Assembly (NCBI GenBank): GCA_035530055.1
Contig: DATKVN010000014.1
Span: 1 to 29,873, forward strand
Direction: 5' to 3'
Length of the DNA stretch: 29,873 nucleotides
DNA from: a bacterium
GTDB taxonomy: Bacteria > UBA6262 > WVXT01
Numbering within the stretch: the stretch's first letter is position 1; every line of letters starts with the position of its first letter. Of the stretch, positions 1 to 6,608 are shown piece after piece. Under the pieces are notes generated by a model. The model was not told where the DNA came from, did not search any database, and was given only the letters and a program-made list of their open reading frames with translations. Both the position numbers and the translations under genes were made by a program.

Positions 1-132
1 AAGGTAACCTTGCTTTCGCAAGGATTCCAGAATCTTTTGGAGTCCTCCCGAAAGGGAGGGTTCATAAAGGTAACCTTGCTTTCGCAAGGATTCCAGAATC
101 TTTTGGAGTCCTCCCGAAAGGGAGGGTTCATA
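1..132. repeat. Two tandem 66-bp units, each carrying two hairpins
   Basis: Positions 1-66 and 67-132 are the same 66-bp unit. Each holds the stem CCTTGC-TTTC-GCAAGG and the stem CCTCCC-GAAA-GGGAGG, separated by an AT-rich spacer reading CCAGAATCTTTTGGAG. A third, diverged unit begins at 133 with a CCCCGAT/ATCGGGG stem. The same two stems recur near 26694-26812, so this is one member of a dispersed modular hairpin family. The open frame across it is a by-product of the 66-bp period and not a gene. Confidence 0.9.
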
Positions 133-203
133 AAGGTAACCCCGATAAATCGGGGGCTTCCAGAGATTTTCGTTGATATTTTGGAATGGCTGGGAGGTGG
201 AGG

Positions 204-935
204 ATGAGAAGAAAAATTTTGTTTTTGCTACTGGGTGCTGTAGTCATTGGATTTGGTTTTTTGCTCTCGGCAAAATTACAGATGAAAAAGGAGGGGATTA
301 TGAGAATTAAATGGTTCGGGCATGCCAGCTTTTTGGTAGAAGCAGAGGATGGAACAAAGGTCATTACCGATCCCTTTGATGAGTCTGTAGGATACAGCAT
401 TCCTAAAGAGAAGCCAGATGTGGTTACTGTGAGTCATAGCCATTTTGACCATAATGCGGTGGACTTGCTTCAGGGTGACCCTGAGGTGGTGAAAGATGTG
501 GGCGAGAAGAAGGTTAAGGGGATAATCTTTAAAGGCATCAAAAGTTTCCACGATAAAAACAAAGGCGCTCAGCGAGGGACCAACACTATTTTCGTTTTTG
601 CTATTGATGGGGTGAGATTCTGCCATCTGGGAGACCTGGGGCACCTCTTAAGTAATGACCAACAGAAAGAGATAGGAGAAGTGGATGTTCTGTTTATTCC
701 TGTGGGAGGCACTTTTACGATAGATGGTCGGGAGGCGCGAGAAGTTTCCCAGCAATTGAATCCCAGATTGATTATTCCTATGCATTATAGAACAGAAGCT
801 TGCAGTATTGGTATCGATTCCTGTGAGGAATTCCTGAAAGGGTTTACGAAAGTAGAAAAAAGAGCGGAATGGCAAGGAAACAAAGAATCCCTGCCTTCTG
901 AACAGACAGTTTTAGTCCTGGAATATGCCAGGTAG
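204..935 (+). CDS. MBL-fold metal-dependent hydrolase, UlaG/UPF0173-like, with N-terminal anchor
   Basis: Predicted metallo-beta-lactamase-fold hydrolase of the UlaG/UPF0173 type. The metal-binding motif HSHFDH lies in 'VTVSHSHFDHNAVD', followed by LGDLGH and a late PMHYRTE histidine, in the order expected for the fold. The substrate cannot be told from sequence. Two starts are plausible. ATG 204 follows GGGAGGTGGAGG and adds a basic, hydrophobic segment (RRKILFLLLGAVVIGFGFLL) that looks like a membrane anchor or signal. ATG 300 follows AAGGAGGGG and gives the usual cytosolic family start MRIKWFGHASF. Both ribosome-binding sites are good, so one gene could give anchored and soluble forms. It stands alone between repeats and the HU promoter. 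Confidence 0.85.
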   Translation: MRRKILFLLLGAVVIGFGFLLSAKLQMKKEGIMRIKWFGHASFLVEAEDGTKVITDPFDESVGYSIPKEKPDVVTVSHSHFDHNAVDLLQGDPEVVKDVGEKKVKGIIFKGIKSFHDKNKGAQRGTNTIFVFAIDGVRFCHLGDLGHLLSNDQQKEIGEVDVLFIPVGGTFTIDGREAREVSQQLNPRLIIPMHYRTEACSIGIDSCEEFLKGFTKVEKRAEWQGNKESLPSEQTVLVLEYAR

Positions 936-979
936 ATTGGCTTATTTCTTTTGATTAATTAAGGTTCTGGATAATATTC

Positions 980-1008
980 TTGACAGTCTATATAAAATAT
1001 GGTATAAA
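980..1008 (+). promoter_or_regulatory. Sigma-70-type promoter of the HU gene
   Basis: TTGACA (980-985), a 17-bp spacer and TATAAA (1003-1008) form a near-consensus housekeeping promoter. Transcription would start near 1015 and give a leader of about 160 nt before the HU start codon. Confidence 0.8.
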
Positions 1009-1045
1009 AAACGAGTTAATCTAATAAATAAGTAAATATTAATTG

Positions 1046-1155
1046 GTCCGTGCCACTGCAGTTATCTAGGCTATTTAGGAGTTGCTACTCTAAATAGTAT
1101 TCCGCTGTATGAGTGGTGAAGAAAGTAATTGGGCCGAGCACTACAGTGGCGGGAC
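1046..1155 (+). ncRNA. Structured three-way-junction leader of the HU mRNA, unknown class
   Basis: A long closing stem pairs 1046-1061 (GGTCC, then TGCCACTGCAG) with 1141-1155 (CTACAGTGGC, then GGGAC), with one bulge and one mismatch. Inside it are an 11-bp hairpin at 1071-1097 (CTATTTA.GAGT/ACTCTAAATAG, loop TGCT) and a small hairpin CCGCT/AGTGG near 1102-1115. The purine-rich stretch 1116-1140 is left unpaired. The closing stem ends only a few nt before the Shine-Dalgarno GAGGAGG. The pairing is seen directly; a regulatory role is inference. It does not match the riboswitch consensus sequences I know. Confidence 0.55.
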
Positions 1156-1178
1156 AAGTGGAGAGGAGGTGAGTAAGG

Positions 1179-1454
1179 GTGAATCAAGTTCAGCTAATAG
1201 AGAGGGTGGCAAAGGTAGGAAAGATTAAGAAGGCTGCGGCTGGAAGGGCTATAAAGGCTGTGGTAACGAACATTGTGGACTCTTTGAAATCTGAAGGCCG
1301 AGTAATTATTGCTGGTTTAGGCACATTCAAAGTGAAGTCGACCAAGCCGAGGACAGGAAGAAATCCAAAGACTGGGGAGAGTATCCAAATCGCTGCTGGC
1401 AAGAGGGTATTATTTAAACCCAGTCTCAGCTTGAAGAAAACACTGAAATCGTAA
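1179..1454 (+). CDS. hup: HU/IHF-family nucleoid DNA-binding protein
   Basis: A 91-residue HU-type histone-like protein, the normal length for the family. It binds and bends DNA as a dimer. The family signature GLGTFKVKSTKPRTGRNPKTG spans the beta-arm base and the DNA-intercalating arm (NPKTGE, then IQIAAGKRVLFKPS), after a basic N-terminal helical part. The start is GTG 1179, with GAGGAGG (1163-1169) at good spacing. It has its own consensus promoter and a long structured leader, so it seems to be a single-gene unit. It could be an IHF subunit paralogue, but nothing in the sequence forces that reading. Confidence 0.95.
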   Translation: MNQVQLIERVAKVGKIKKAAAGRAIKAVVTNIVDSLKSEGRVIIAGLGTFKVKSTKPRTGRNPKTGESIQIAAGKRVLFKPSLSLKKTLKS

Positions 1455-1888
1455 GGCGGAAACATCACTCTGTTTTTTAGCCTGTTAGAAGGTCCTGTCC
1501 TTCAATGGAGATAGTGTAGGAAAAAAGGTTTGGCCCCGTTAGAAATTCTATTTCTAATGGGGCCTACGCAAAGAGGTATAGCAAAATTCCTAACGAGGTT
1601 TACCCTCGCCCATCAGGGATGGGCGGGGTTTAAAGGCGTGCGCCGTAATTTACGGCGGGAAGAAAGACATTGGTGGGGATGTCTGAAAATGGAGATGGAT
1701 AAAGTTTGAAGCATCCCGATAACAATCGGGATGACCGAGCGAAGCGAGGGAAAGGCGCGGGCGCGAGACAGTGAGCGCCCCGGAGGACAGAGAAGTAAAT
1801 GTCCGGTGGACATTTTGGAGCGCCAGAGGGGCAAAGCCCCTATGGAAGTAACCCCGAAGGGATTATCTTGTATTAGTGGTATTTTTCT
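1455..1888. other. 434-bp non-coding gap filled with hairpins and dispersed repeats
   Basis: No credible gene. Contents in order: a 14-bp-arm hairpin 1532-1564 (GGCCCCGTTAGAAA/TTTCTAATGGGGCC); a GCCGTAA/TTACGGC hairpin near 1640; ATCCCGAT/ATCGGGAT near 1713-1732; a GC-rich stretch with GGCGCGGGCGC/GCGCCCC pairing; and the 62-bp repeat 1810-1871 shared with 8864-8925. No U-tract follows the first hairpin on the + strand, so it is not a clear terminator for HU. Confidence 0.8.
1810..1871. repeat. 62-bp dispersed repeat, copy 1
   Basis: Begins ACATTTTGGAGCGCCAGAGG and ends TTATCTTGT, with two short GAA/AAA-loop hairpins (GGGGC-AAA-GCCCC and AACCCC-GAA-GGG). It is 60/62 identical to 8864-8925. 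It ends 17 bp before the aminotransferase start; copy 2 ends 13 bp before aspartokinase. Confidence 0.9.
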
Positions 1889-3103
1889 ATGCGCTGTGCT
1901 GAAAAACTGAACAAATTACCTCCGTATCTTTTTGGTGTAATAAATGCCCTTAAACAGGAGGCTTACGCTAAGAAGCTGGATGTTATCGATTTGGGTATGG
2001 GTAACCCTGATATGGCTACCCCATCCCATATCGTAAAGAGGCTTTGTGAGACAATAAAAAACCATCCACGTACCCATCGTTATCCACAGGCCAAAGGGAT
2101 GCCCAAGTTTAGAAAAACGGTTGCCGATTGGTATTGGAAAAAGTTCAAGGTCAAATTAGACCCGGAAAGCGAAGTTCTGGCTCTGATTGGTTCAAAAGAG
2201 GGAATTGGGCATATGTGTATGGCTTATCTTAATCCTGGTGACCTCGCCTTGGTGCCCAATCCGGCATATCCCATCCACCGCAATGGGGTGATTTTAGCTG
2301 GTGGAGGAGTCTATGATATACCCATTCTTCCTGAAAAAAATTATTTGCCAGAGCTGGAAAAGATTCCATCAAAGGTTGCCAAGCAGGCAAAGCTGATGTT
2401 TCTAAGCTATCCCAACAACCCTACCACAGCGGTAGTGGAGGATATCTCTTTTTTCAAAGAGGTGGTGGCTTTTGCCAAGAAGTATGACATCATTGTCTGC
2501 CATGACTTTGCCTACTCGGAAATAACATTTGATGGATTTAAGCCTCCCTCCTTCCTTCAAACACCTGGAGCAAAAGATGTGGGATTGGAGTTTCACTCCT
2601 TTTCTAAGACTTACAATATGGCTGGGTGGAGGCTGGGATTCTGCGCGGGTAATAGAGAACTCTTGAGATCTCTGGAAAGATTGAAGAGTTATCTCGATTT
2701 TGGAGTATTTACTGCCATTCAACTGGCAGGCGTTTTGGCTTTGAGTGCTTCTCAGAAATGCGTACAGGATTCTGTGGTTGAGTATAAAAGAAGGCGGGAC
2801 AAGTTTGTGGATGGTCTGAATAGAATCGGTTGGAAAGTAGAAAAACCGAAAGCCACTATGTACCTCTGGGCCAAGTTGCCAGAGAAATTTGAAGGTATGT
2901 CTTCTCTCCAATTTGCTAAACTGTTAATAGAAAGAACAGGGATAGCGGTCGCTCCTGGGATTGGCTTTGGTAGTTATGGGGAAGGCTTTGTGCGTATGGC
3001 ATTGGTTACACACTATAATAGATTTCACGATGCTTTATTACGACTGAAGAAGTTTTTGAAGGAAGGTCCACCGCGAACGGGTGGTGGTAGGATGAAGGGA
3101 TAG
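1889..3103 (+). CDS. alaC: Class I/II PLP aminotransferase, AlaC-like
   Basis: Fold-type I PLP aminotransferase of 404 residues, strikingly like E. coli AlaC (glutamate-pyruvate aminotransferase) across its length: LPPYLF near 10-15, GMGNPDMATP near 36-45, GSKEGIGHM near 101-109, YPNNPTT near 174-180, and SFSKTYNMAGWRLGF with the Schiff-base lysine at about K240. Family members make alanine or act on related amino acids; LL-diaminopimelate aminotransferase and aspartate aminotransferase are the alternatives. It heads the aspartate/branched-chain block and could supply aspartate or interconvert pyruvate and alanine. Shine-Dalgarno support for ATG 1889 is weak. The last codons and the stop (R-M-K-G-stop) lie inside a dispersed element end (3089-3121), so the C-terminus has been rewritten by a repeat. 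Confidence 0.88.
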   Translation: MRCAEKLNKLPPYLFGVINALKQEAYAKKLDVIDLGMGNPDMATPSHIVKRLCETIKNHPRTHRYPQAKGMPKFRKTVADWYWKKFKVKLDPESEVLALIGSKEGIGHMCMAYLNPGDLALVPNPAYPIHRNGVILAGGGVYDIPILPEKNYLPELEKIPSKVAKQAKLMFLSYPNNPTTAVVEDISFFKEVVAFAKKYDIIVCHDFAYSEITFDGFKPPSFLQTPGAKDVGLEFHSFSKTYNMAGWRLGFCAGNRELLRSLERLKSYLDFGVFTAIQLAGVLALSASQKCVQDSVVEYKRRRDKFVDGLNRIGWKVEKPKATMYLWAKLPEKFEGMSSLQFAKLLIERTGIAVAPGIGFGSYGEGFVRMALVTHYNRFHDALLRLKKFLKEGPPRTGGGRMKG

Positions 3104-3121
3104 TTATCGGAGTCGCTCGGT
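3089..3121. repeat. 33-bp dispersed element end, copy 1, supplies a stop codon
   Basis: The block starting AGGATGAAGGGATAGTTATC and ending GTCGCTCGGT matches 16038-16070 at 32 of 33 positions. In copy 2 it is the left end of an element with terminal inverted repeats. Here it overlaps the aminotransferase 3' end and provides its TAG stop. Confidence 0.85.
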
Positions 3122-3130
3122 TAGGGATTC

Positions 3131-3302
3131 GAAAAATAGTTTGCTCGTGCTTGAGGAATTTTTTGACGCCAAAAAACTTCGGACTCTGCAAAGCGCAAAT
3201 CAAAACTCCTCGCTTCGCTCGTCAAACAGTGATTTGCTTCAAAGAGAAAGGTCGTCCTCATTTTTTGGCTAAAATTCCTAAAGTCTTCGCAAACTATCTT
3301 TC
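3131..3302. repeat. Long imperfect inverted repeat (about 170 bp) between alaC-like gene and hom
   Basis: Outer arms GAAAAATAGTTTGC (3131-3144) and GCAAACTATCTTTC (3289-3302) pair with one mismatch. Pairing continues inward as GAGGAATTTT with AAAATTCCT, GCCAAAAAA with TTTTTTGGC, and GCAAATCA with TGATTTGC around a GC-rich tip near 3205-3230. The gap 3104-3335 holds no credible gene. The structure resembles a decayed palindromic or MITE-like element joined to the 3089-3121 end. Confidence 0.7.
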
Positions 3303-3335
3303 AGATTTTAGGATGTTAGAAGGTAGGGATAGTTT

Positions 3336-4649
3336 ATGAAGAGGAGAGTTAATTTAGGGCTTATAGGATTAGGCACGGTAGGTGCAGGTGTAATCGAGCT
3401 TTTGCAAAGGAATAGTCTAATTATTAAACAGAAGGTGGGAACAGAAGTCTCTATAAGAGCTATCTGCGATAAAGACCCAGCTCGGCTTAGGTTGGCCCAG
3501 CGGATGAAAATTAGAAATGGTATTATAACTAAAGATTTTAACCAAATCCTGAACAATCCAGAGATAGATATTATCGTAGAACTAATTGGAGGATATGAAC
3601 CAGCAAGAAAGATACTACTTGCTTCCCTCGAGAAAGGAAAACATGTGGTTACAGCCAACAAGGCACTCTTGGCCAGGGACTGGGCAGAGGTATTTTCGGA
3701 AGCCCGAAAACATAGAGTATTGGTCTATTTTGAAGCGAGTGTAGGTGCGGGAATTCCTGTAATTCAGGCATTGAACGAAGGACTATCGGCTAATAAGATT
3801 AAGGTAATTCTGGGTATCCTTAATGGGACAACTAACTATATTTTAACTAAGATGTCTAAGGAAGAACTCACCTTTAAAAGTGCTTTAGCTCAGGCAAAGA
3901 GAGCAGGTTTTGCTGAAGCAGATCCTTCTATAGACCTGGAGGGCATAGATACTCTGCACAAACTTGCTATTTTGGGGTCGATTGCCTTTGGCGCCCAGGT
4001 TAACTTGAAAGATGTCTACTGTGAAGGAATCACGCAAATTGTTCAGGAAGATATAAGATATGGTAAGATTGAATTTGGCTATATTCTTAAACTCTTAGCA
4101 ATTCTAAAAGTGACCAATAGAGGGATAGATGTGCGCGTGCATCCCACCTTCATTTCCCAGGAGCATCTTCTGACTTCAGTAGATGAAGAATATAATGCCG
4201 TCTATATTACCGGAGATGCTGTGGGGGAGACGATGTTTTACGGGAAAGGCGCTGGTCAGATGCCCGCGGCTTCTGCTGTGGTTAGCGACATTATTTATCT
4301 TTCCAGGAATGTTTATCACAATATAGCCGGTCGTGTGCCCTATGTATTGTGTGACCCAAAGAAGAAGCTTAATCTACTCGATATTAACAAAATAGAAACG
4401 AAGTATTATATAAGGTTTACCGTTGTTGACCTCCCGGGTGTTCTCTCCAAGATATCGGGCATCCTGGGGAAAAATGGAGTCTCCATCGCCTCTGTCTTCC
4501 AGAAGGAGAGCGCTTCCTCAAGAGAAGTTCCCATCATAATGGTAACTCACAAGGCAAGAGAGGGAGCCATCAGGAAAGCGTTGAGAGAGATAAACGGCCT
4601 TAAGATTGTCAGGGAAAAGAGCAGATTTATTAGAATAGAAGAAGCGTAA
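3336..4649 (+). CDS. hom: Homoserine dehydrogenase
   Basis: Reduces aspartate semialdehyde to homoserine with NAD(P)H, the branch step toward threonine. The order is standard: Rossmann motif GLGTVG (residues 11-16), the TANKALLA catalytic-lysine region near 105-112, the substrate-domain signature GILNGTTNYILTKM near 160-175, AEADPSIDLEGID near 193-205, and GKGAGQMPAASAVV near 305-318. A C-terminal ACT domain from about 355 (RFTVVDLPGVLSKISGIL) is the usual site of threonine feedback inhibition. At 437 residues it has the normal length for the ACT-bearing form. It precedes thrC with a repeat-filled 98-bp gap and follows a repeat-rich gap, so it may start its own transcript. The start is ATG 3336, with only a weak GGTAGGGA upstream. 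Confidence 0.96.
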   Translation: MKRRVNLGLIGLGTVGAGVIELLQRNSLIIKQKVGTEVSIRAICDKDPARLRLAQRMKIRNGIITKDFNQILNNPEIDIIVELIGGYEPARKILLASLEKGKHVVTANKALLARDWAEVFSEARKHRVLVYFEASVGAGIPVIQALNEGLSANKIKVILGILNGTTNYILTKMSKEELTFKSALAQAKRAGFAEADPSIDLEGIDTLHKLAILGSIAFGAQVNLKDVYCEGITQIVQEDIRYGKIEFGYILKLLAILKVTNRGIDVRVHPTFISQEHLLTSVDEEYNAVYITGDAVGETMFYGKGAGQMPAASAVVSDIIYLSRNVYHNIAGRVPYVLCDPKKKLNLLDINKIETKYYIRFTVVDLPGVLSKISGILGKNGVSIASVFQKESASSREVPIIMVTHKAREGAIRKALREINGLKIVREKSRFIRIEEA

Positions 4650-4686
4650 GCTTTGTTAGGAACCTATGTGCTTCACCTCATATAAT

Positions 4687-4735
4687 GGAGTGTAAAGCGA
4701 GAGCTTTACCCTGTCAAACTTTCGTTTGACACTCC
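4687..4735. repeat. GGAGTGT...ACTCC double-hairpin repeat, copy 1
   Basis: Bounded by GGAGTGT and ACACTCC, with two inner hairpins: GTAAAGC-GAGA-GCTTTAC (4692-4709) and TGTCAAAC-TTTC-GTTTGACA (4712-4731). A relative with the same edges but compensated stems lies at 26713-26763. It sits just before the thrC ribosome-binding site. Confidence 0.85.
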
Positions 4736-4747
4736 AAGGATGGTTGA

Positions 4748-5812
4748 GTGGTATATCAGGGTGTAATTAGAAGATATAAGAATTATCTACCGGTTACTGA
4801 GAAGACTCCCATTGTAACTCTCCTGGAGGGAGATACACCGTTAATTGAAGCGGAAAACCTGAGAGTCAGTCTGGGAGTCGACTCTAAGATCTATTTGAAA
4901 TATGAGGGCCTAAATCCTACCGGCTCGTTTAAGGACCGGGGGATGACTGTGGCTATGTCCAAGGCTGTGGAAGAAGGAGCCAGTGCAGTTATCTGTGCCT
5001 CTACGGGGAATACTTCGGCTTCAGCAGCAGCTTATGCAGCAAAGGCGAAGCTGAAATGTGTAGTTCTGATTCCCGAGGGAGCAGTGGCTTTAGGGAAGCT
5101 TTCCCAGGCACTGATTCATGGAGCAGAGGTGATTGCAATTAAGGGTAACTTCGACCATGCTTTGAATTTAGCCAGAGAAATCAGCGTTAAGTATCCGGTT
5201 GTCCTGGTCAATTCAATTAACCCCAACAGGATTGAAGGTCAGAAAACAGCAGCTTTTGAAATTGTTGATTCACTGGGAGATGCACCTGATTATCACTTTA
5301 TTCCCGTAGGCAATGCGGGCAATATCACTGCTTACTGGAAAGGGTACAAGGAATACAGAAAGATTTTTCTGGCAAAGCGTAAACTGAAGTTGCCCAGGAT
5401 GATGGGATTTCAGGCGGAAGGAGCAGCGCCGATTGTGCGCGGATATCCCATAAAAAAGCCAAGAACTATTGCCACAGCAATTAGAATCGGGAATCCTGCT
5501 TCCTGGAAGAGAGCCGAAGAGGCTCGCGACGAATCCAAAGGTGTGATTGATACTGTAACTGATAAAGAGATTATTGAAGCATATAAAATGTTAAGTTCTG
5601 TGGAAGGACTTTTTGTCGAACCTGCTTCTGCTGCCGGCGTGGCCGGGCTTGTAAAATACGTTCGCCAGGGATACTTTTCCCGACCTTCTACTATAGTCTG
5701 TATTCTGACAGGACATGGCCTTAAAGATCCTGATAGGGCGATTAAAGTTGCCCGAAAAGTAAGAGTAGTCAAAGCCGATTTGAAATCAGTAGTAAACCTG
5801 ATGAGATTGTGA
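4748..5812 (+). CDS. thrC: Threonine synthase
   Basis: PLP enzyme converting O-phosphohomoserine to threonine. Fold-type II hallmarks: LNPTGSFKDRGM with the Schiff-base lysine at about K62, the ASTGNTSASAAAYAAKA phosphate/substrate loop, and VGNAGNITAYWKGYKEY, which binds the PLP phosphate. The length, 354 residues, fits the short bacterial form, as does the C-terminal VEPASAAGVAGLVK and LTGHGLKDPD. The start is GTG 4748 after AAGGA (4736-4740). Its last 101 bp (5714-5814) are duplicated at 7699-7799, just before thrB, with two lipoprotein genes in between. thrC and thrB were therefore probably adjacent before an insertion, and the present 3' end may be the imported copy. Confidence 0.97.
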   Translation: MVYQGVIRRYKNYLPVTEKTPIVTLLEGDTPLIEAENLRVSLGVDSKIYLKYEGLNPTGSFKDRGMTVAMSKAVEEGASAVICASTGNTSASAAAYAAKAKLKCVVLIPEGAVALGKLSQALIHGAEVIAIKGNFDHALNLAREISVKYPVVLVNSINPNRIEGQKTAAFEIVDSLGDAPDYHFIPVGNAGNITAYWKGYKEYRKIFLAKRKLKLPRMMGFQAEGAAPIVRGYPIKKPRTIATAIRIGNPASWKRAEEARDESKGVIDTVTDKEIIEAYKMLSSVEGLFVEPASAAGVAGLVKYVRQGYFSRPSTIVCILTGHGLKDPDRAIKVARKVRVVKADLKSVVNLMRL

Positions 5813-5814
5813 AT
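5714..5814 (+). repeat. 101-bp duplication of the thrC 3' end, copy A (in thrC)
   Basis: Matches 7699-7799 at 94 of 101 positions. All seven differences are transitions. Five are synonymous in the thrC frame and two are missense (Gly/Ser, Arg/Lys). Copy A is the functional end of thrC. Confidence 0.93.
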
Positions 5815-5843
5815 ACTGATCCTAATTTTCAAAGGAGGACATA

Positions 5844-6590
5844 TTGCTTGACAAAAAAAAGATTGTATTCTTGGGCTTATTTGCATTAACATTTGCGATT
5901 TTGTCGGGCTGTGGCGGGATGGTTAAGACCACGCGGGTTGTAGATGGCAAAAAAGTTACGACTTATTCAGATCCAGAAACTGCGAAACGGACGGAAGAAG
6001 AAGAGAAACAAAGAGCTGCCTATATCGAGGAGCTAAGGAAAGCCGAGAAGAGAAAACCAACTGACCCAATCATCGTTGCCCTTTTCGAAACCGATGTCGC
6101 CGAGAAGCTCAAAGAGAATACCAAAGAGAGATTGTTCCCACAATTCCGAAAAGAGTTTGAGAATGATCCCATTATAAGGCTTGTCGACCAAAAGATAGTG
6201 AATAAAGCGGCTAAACAAACGAGCCAGCGGCGTTCGATGTCCAAAGACAAGCCAGAGGTTGCAGCAGATGTCTCGGTCTTTTCCTACGCTAATATCAAGG
6301 AGACTGTTGGGTATAGCAAAAAAACAAAAAAGACAGGTAAAATGATAGCGCTTGTTTATACAGCCACGGTTTCATCCCACTATTTTGCTGAAGACACCTG
6401 CCAAGTCAAAGAAACCGGCAATATTTTTAACAACGTGGAAGTCACCAAAAAGTTTGCTGATAAAATCAAAGATGCCATCAAGAATAAAATCGGCCCCAAT
6501 ATACCAAGTGCGGCTGCAAAACAAGAAATCAAAGCAAAACAGAAGAGCCAATTTTTAGACTTGTTCAAATCGCTTAAAAAGAAGGAATAA
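5844..6590 (+). CDS. Putative lipoprotein of unknown function
   Basis: I do not recognise the family. The start is TTG 5844, five bases after a strong AAAGGAGG (5831-5838). The N-terminus is a lipoprotein signal: KKK, then a hydrophobic stretch and the lipobox LSGC with Cys23. The mature part is charged and lysine-rich, with a helical-looking segment at about 50-75 (EEEEKQRAAYIEELRKAEKR), a PIIVALFETDVAEKL segment, and a C-terminal basic helix rich in K and Q. The body may be a small alpha/beta domain, as in lipoproteins that work with CsgG or LpoB-type partners. It lies 18 bp before a CsgG-like lipoprotein gene, so the two likely work together in the periplasm or outer membrane. The pair is bounded by the thrC-tail duplication, which suggests arrival as a unit. 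Confidence 0.75.
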   Translation: MLDKKKIVFLGLFALTFAILSGCGGMVKTTRVVDGKKVTTYSDPETAKRTEEEEKQRAAYIEELRKAEKRKPTDPIIVALFETDVAEKLKENTKERLFPQFRKEFENDPIIRLVDQKIVNKAAKQTSQRRSMSKDKPEVAADVSVFSYANIKETVGYSKKTKKTGKMIALVYTATVSSHYFAEDTCQVKETGNIFNNVEVTKKFADKIKDAIKNKIGPNIPSAAAKQEIKAKQKSQFLDLFKSLKKKE

Positions 6591-6608
6591 AAAAAATGGA
6601 GGATAATT

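Noticed and set aside
1-132. CRISPR array
   Set aside because: Only two units, no distinct spacers between identical repeats, and no cas genes; it is a plain tandem repeat with hairpins.
10-207. 65-residue open frame with an internal amino-acid repeat
   Set aside because: It is the translation of the tandem 66-bp hairpin repeat (a multiple of three), with no ribosome-binding site, and it runs into the real MBL gene.
1046-1155. Cobalamin riboswitch reading of the HU leader, because of GCCACTG
   Set aside because: The other conserved parts of that aptamer (the CCGCAACTGT-type core and GGTGCGAA-like segment) are absent. GCCACTG here is simply one arm of the closing stem.
1532-1564. Rho-independent terminator of HU
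   Set aside because: The hairpin is strong but not followed by a T-run on the + strand. It is oriented no better than the other dispersed hairpins.
2402-2911. 169-residue minus-strand open frame
   Set aside because: Lies wholly inside the aminotransferase gene on the other strand and has no recognisable domain; a shadow frame.
3151-3339. 62-residue frame before hom
   Set aside because: Encoded by the long palindrome 3131-3302, with no ribosome-binding site, and overlaps the hom start.
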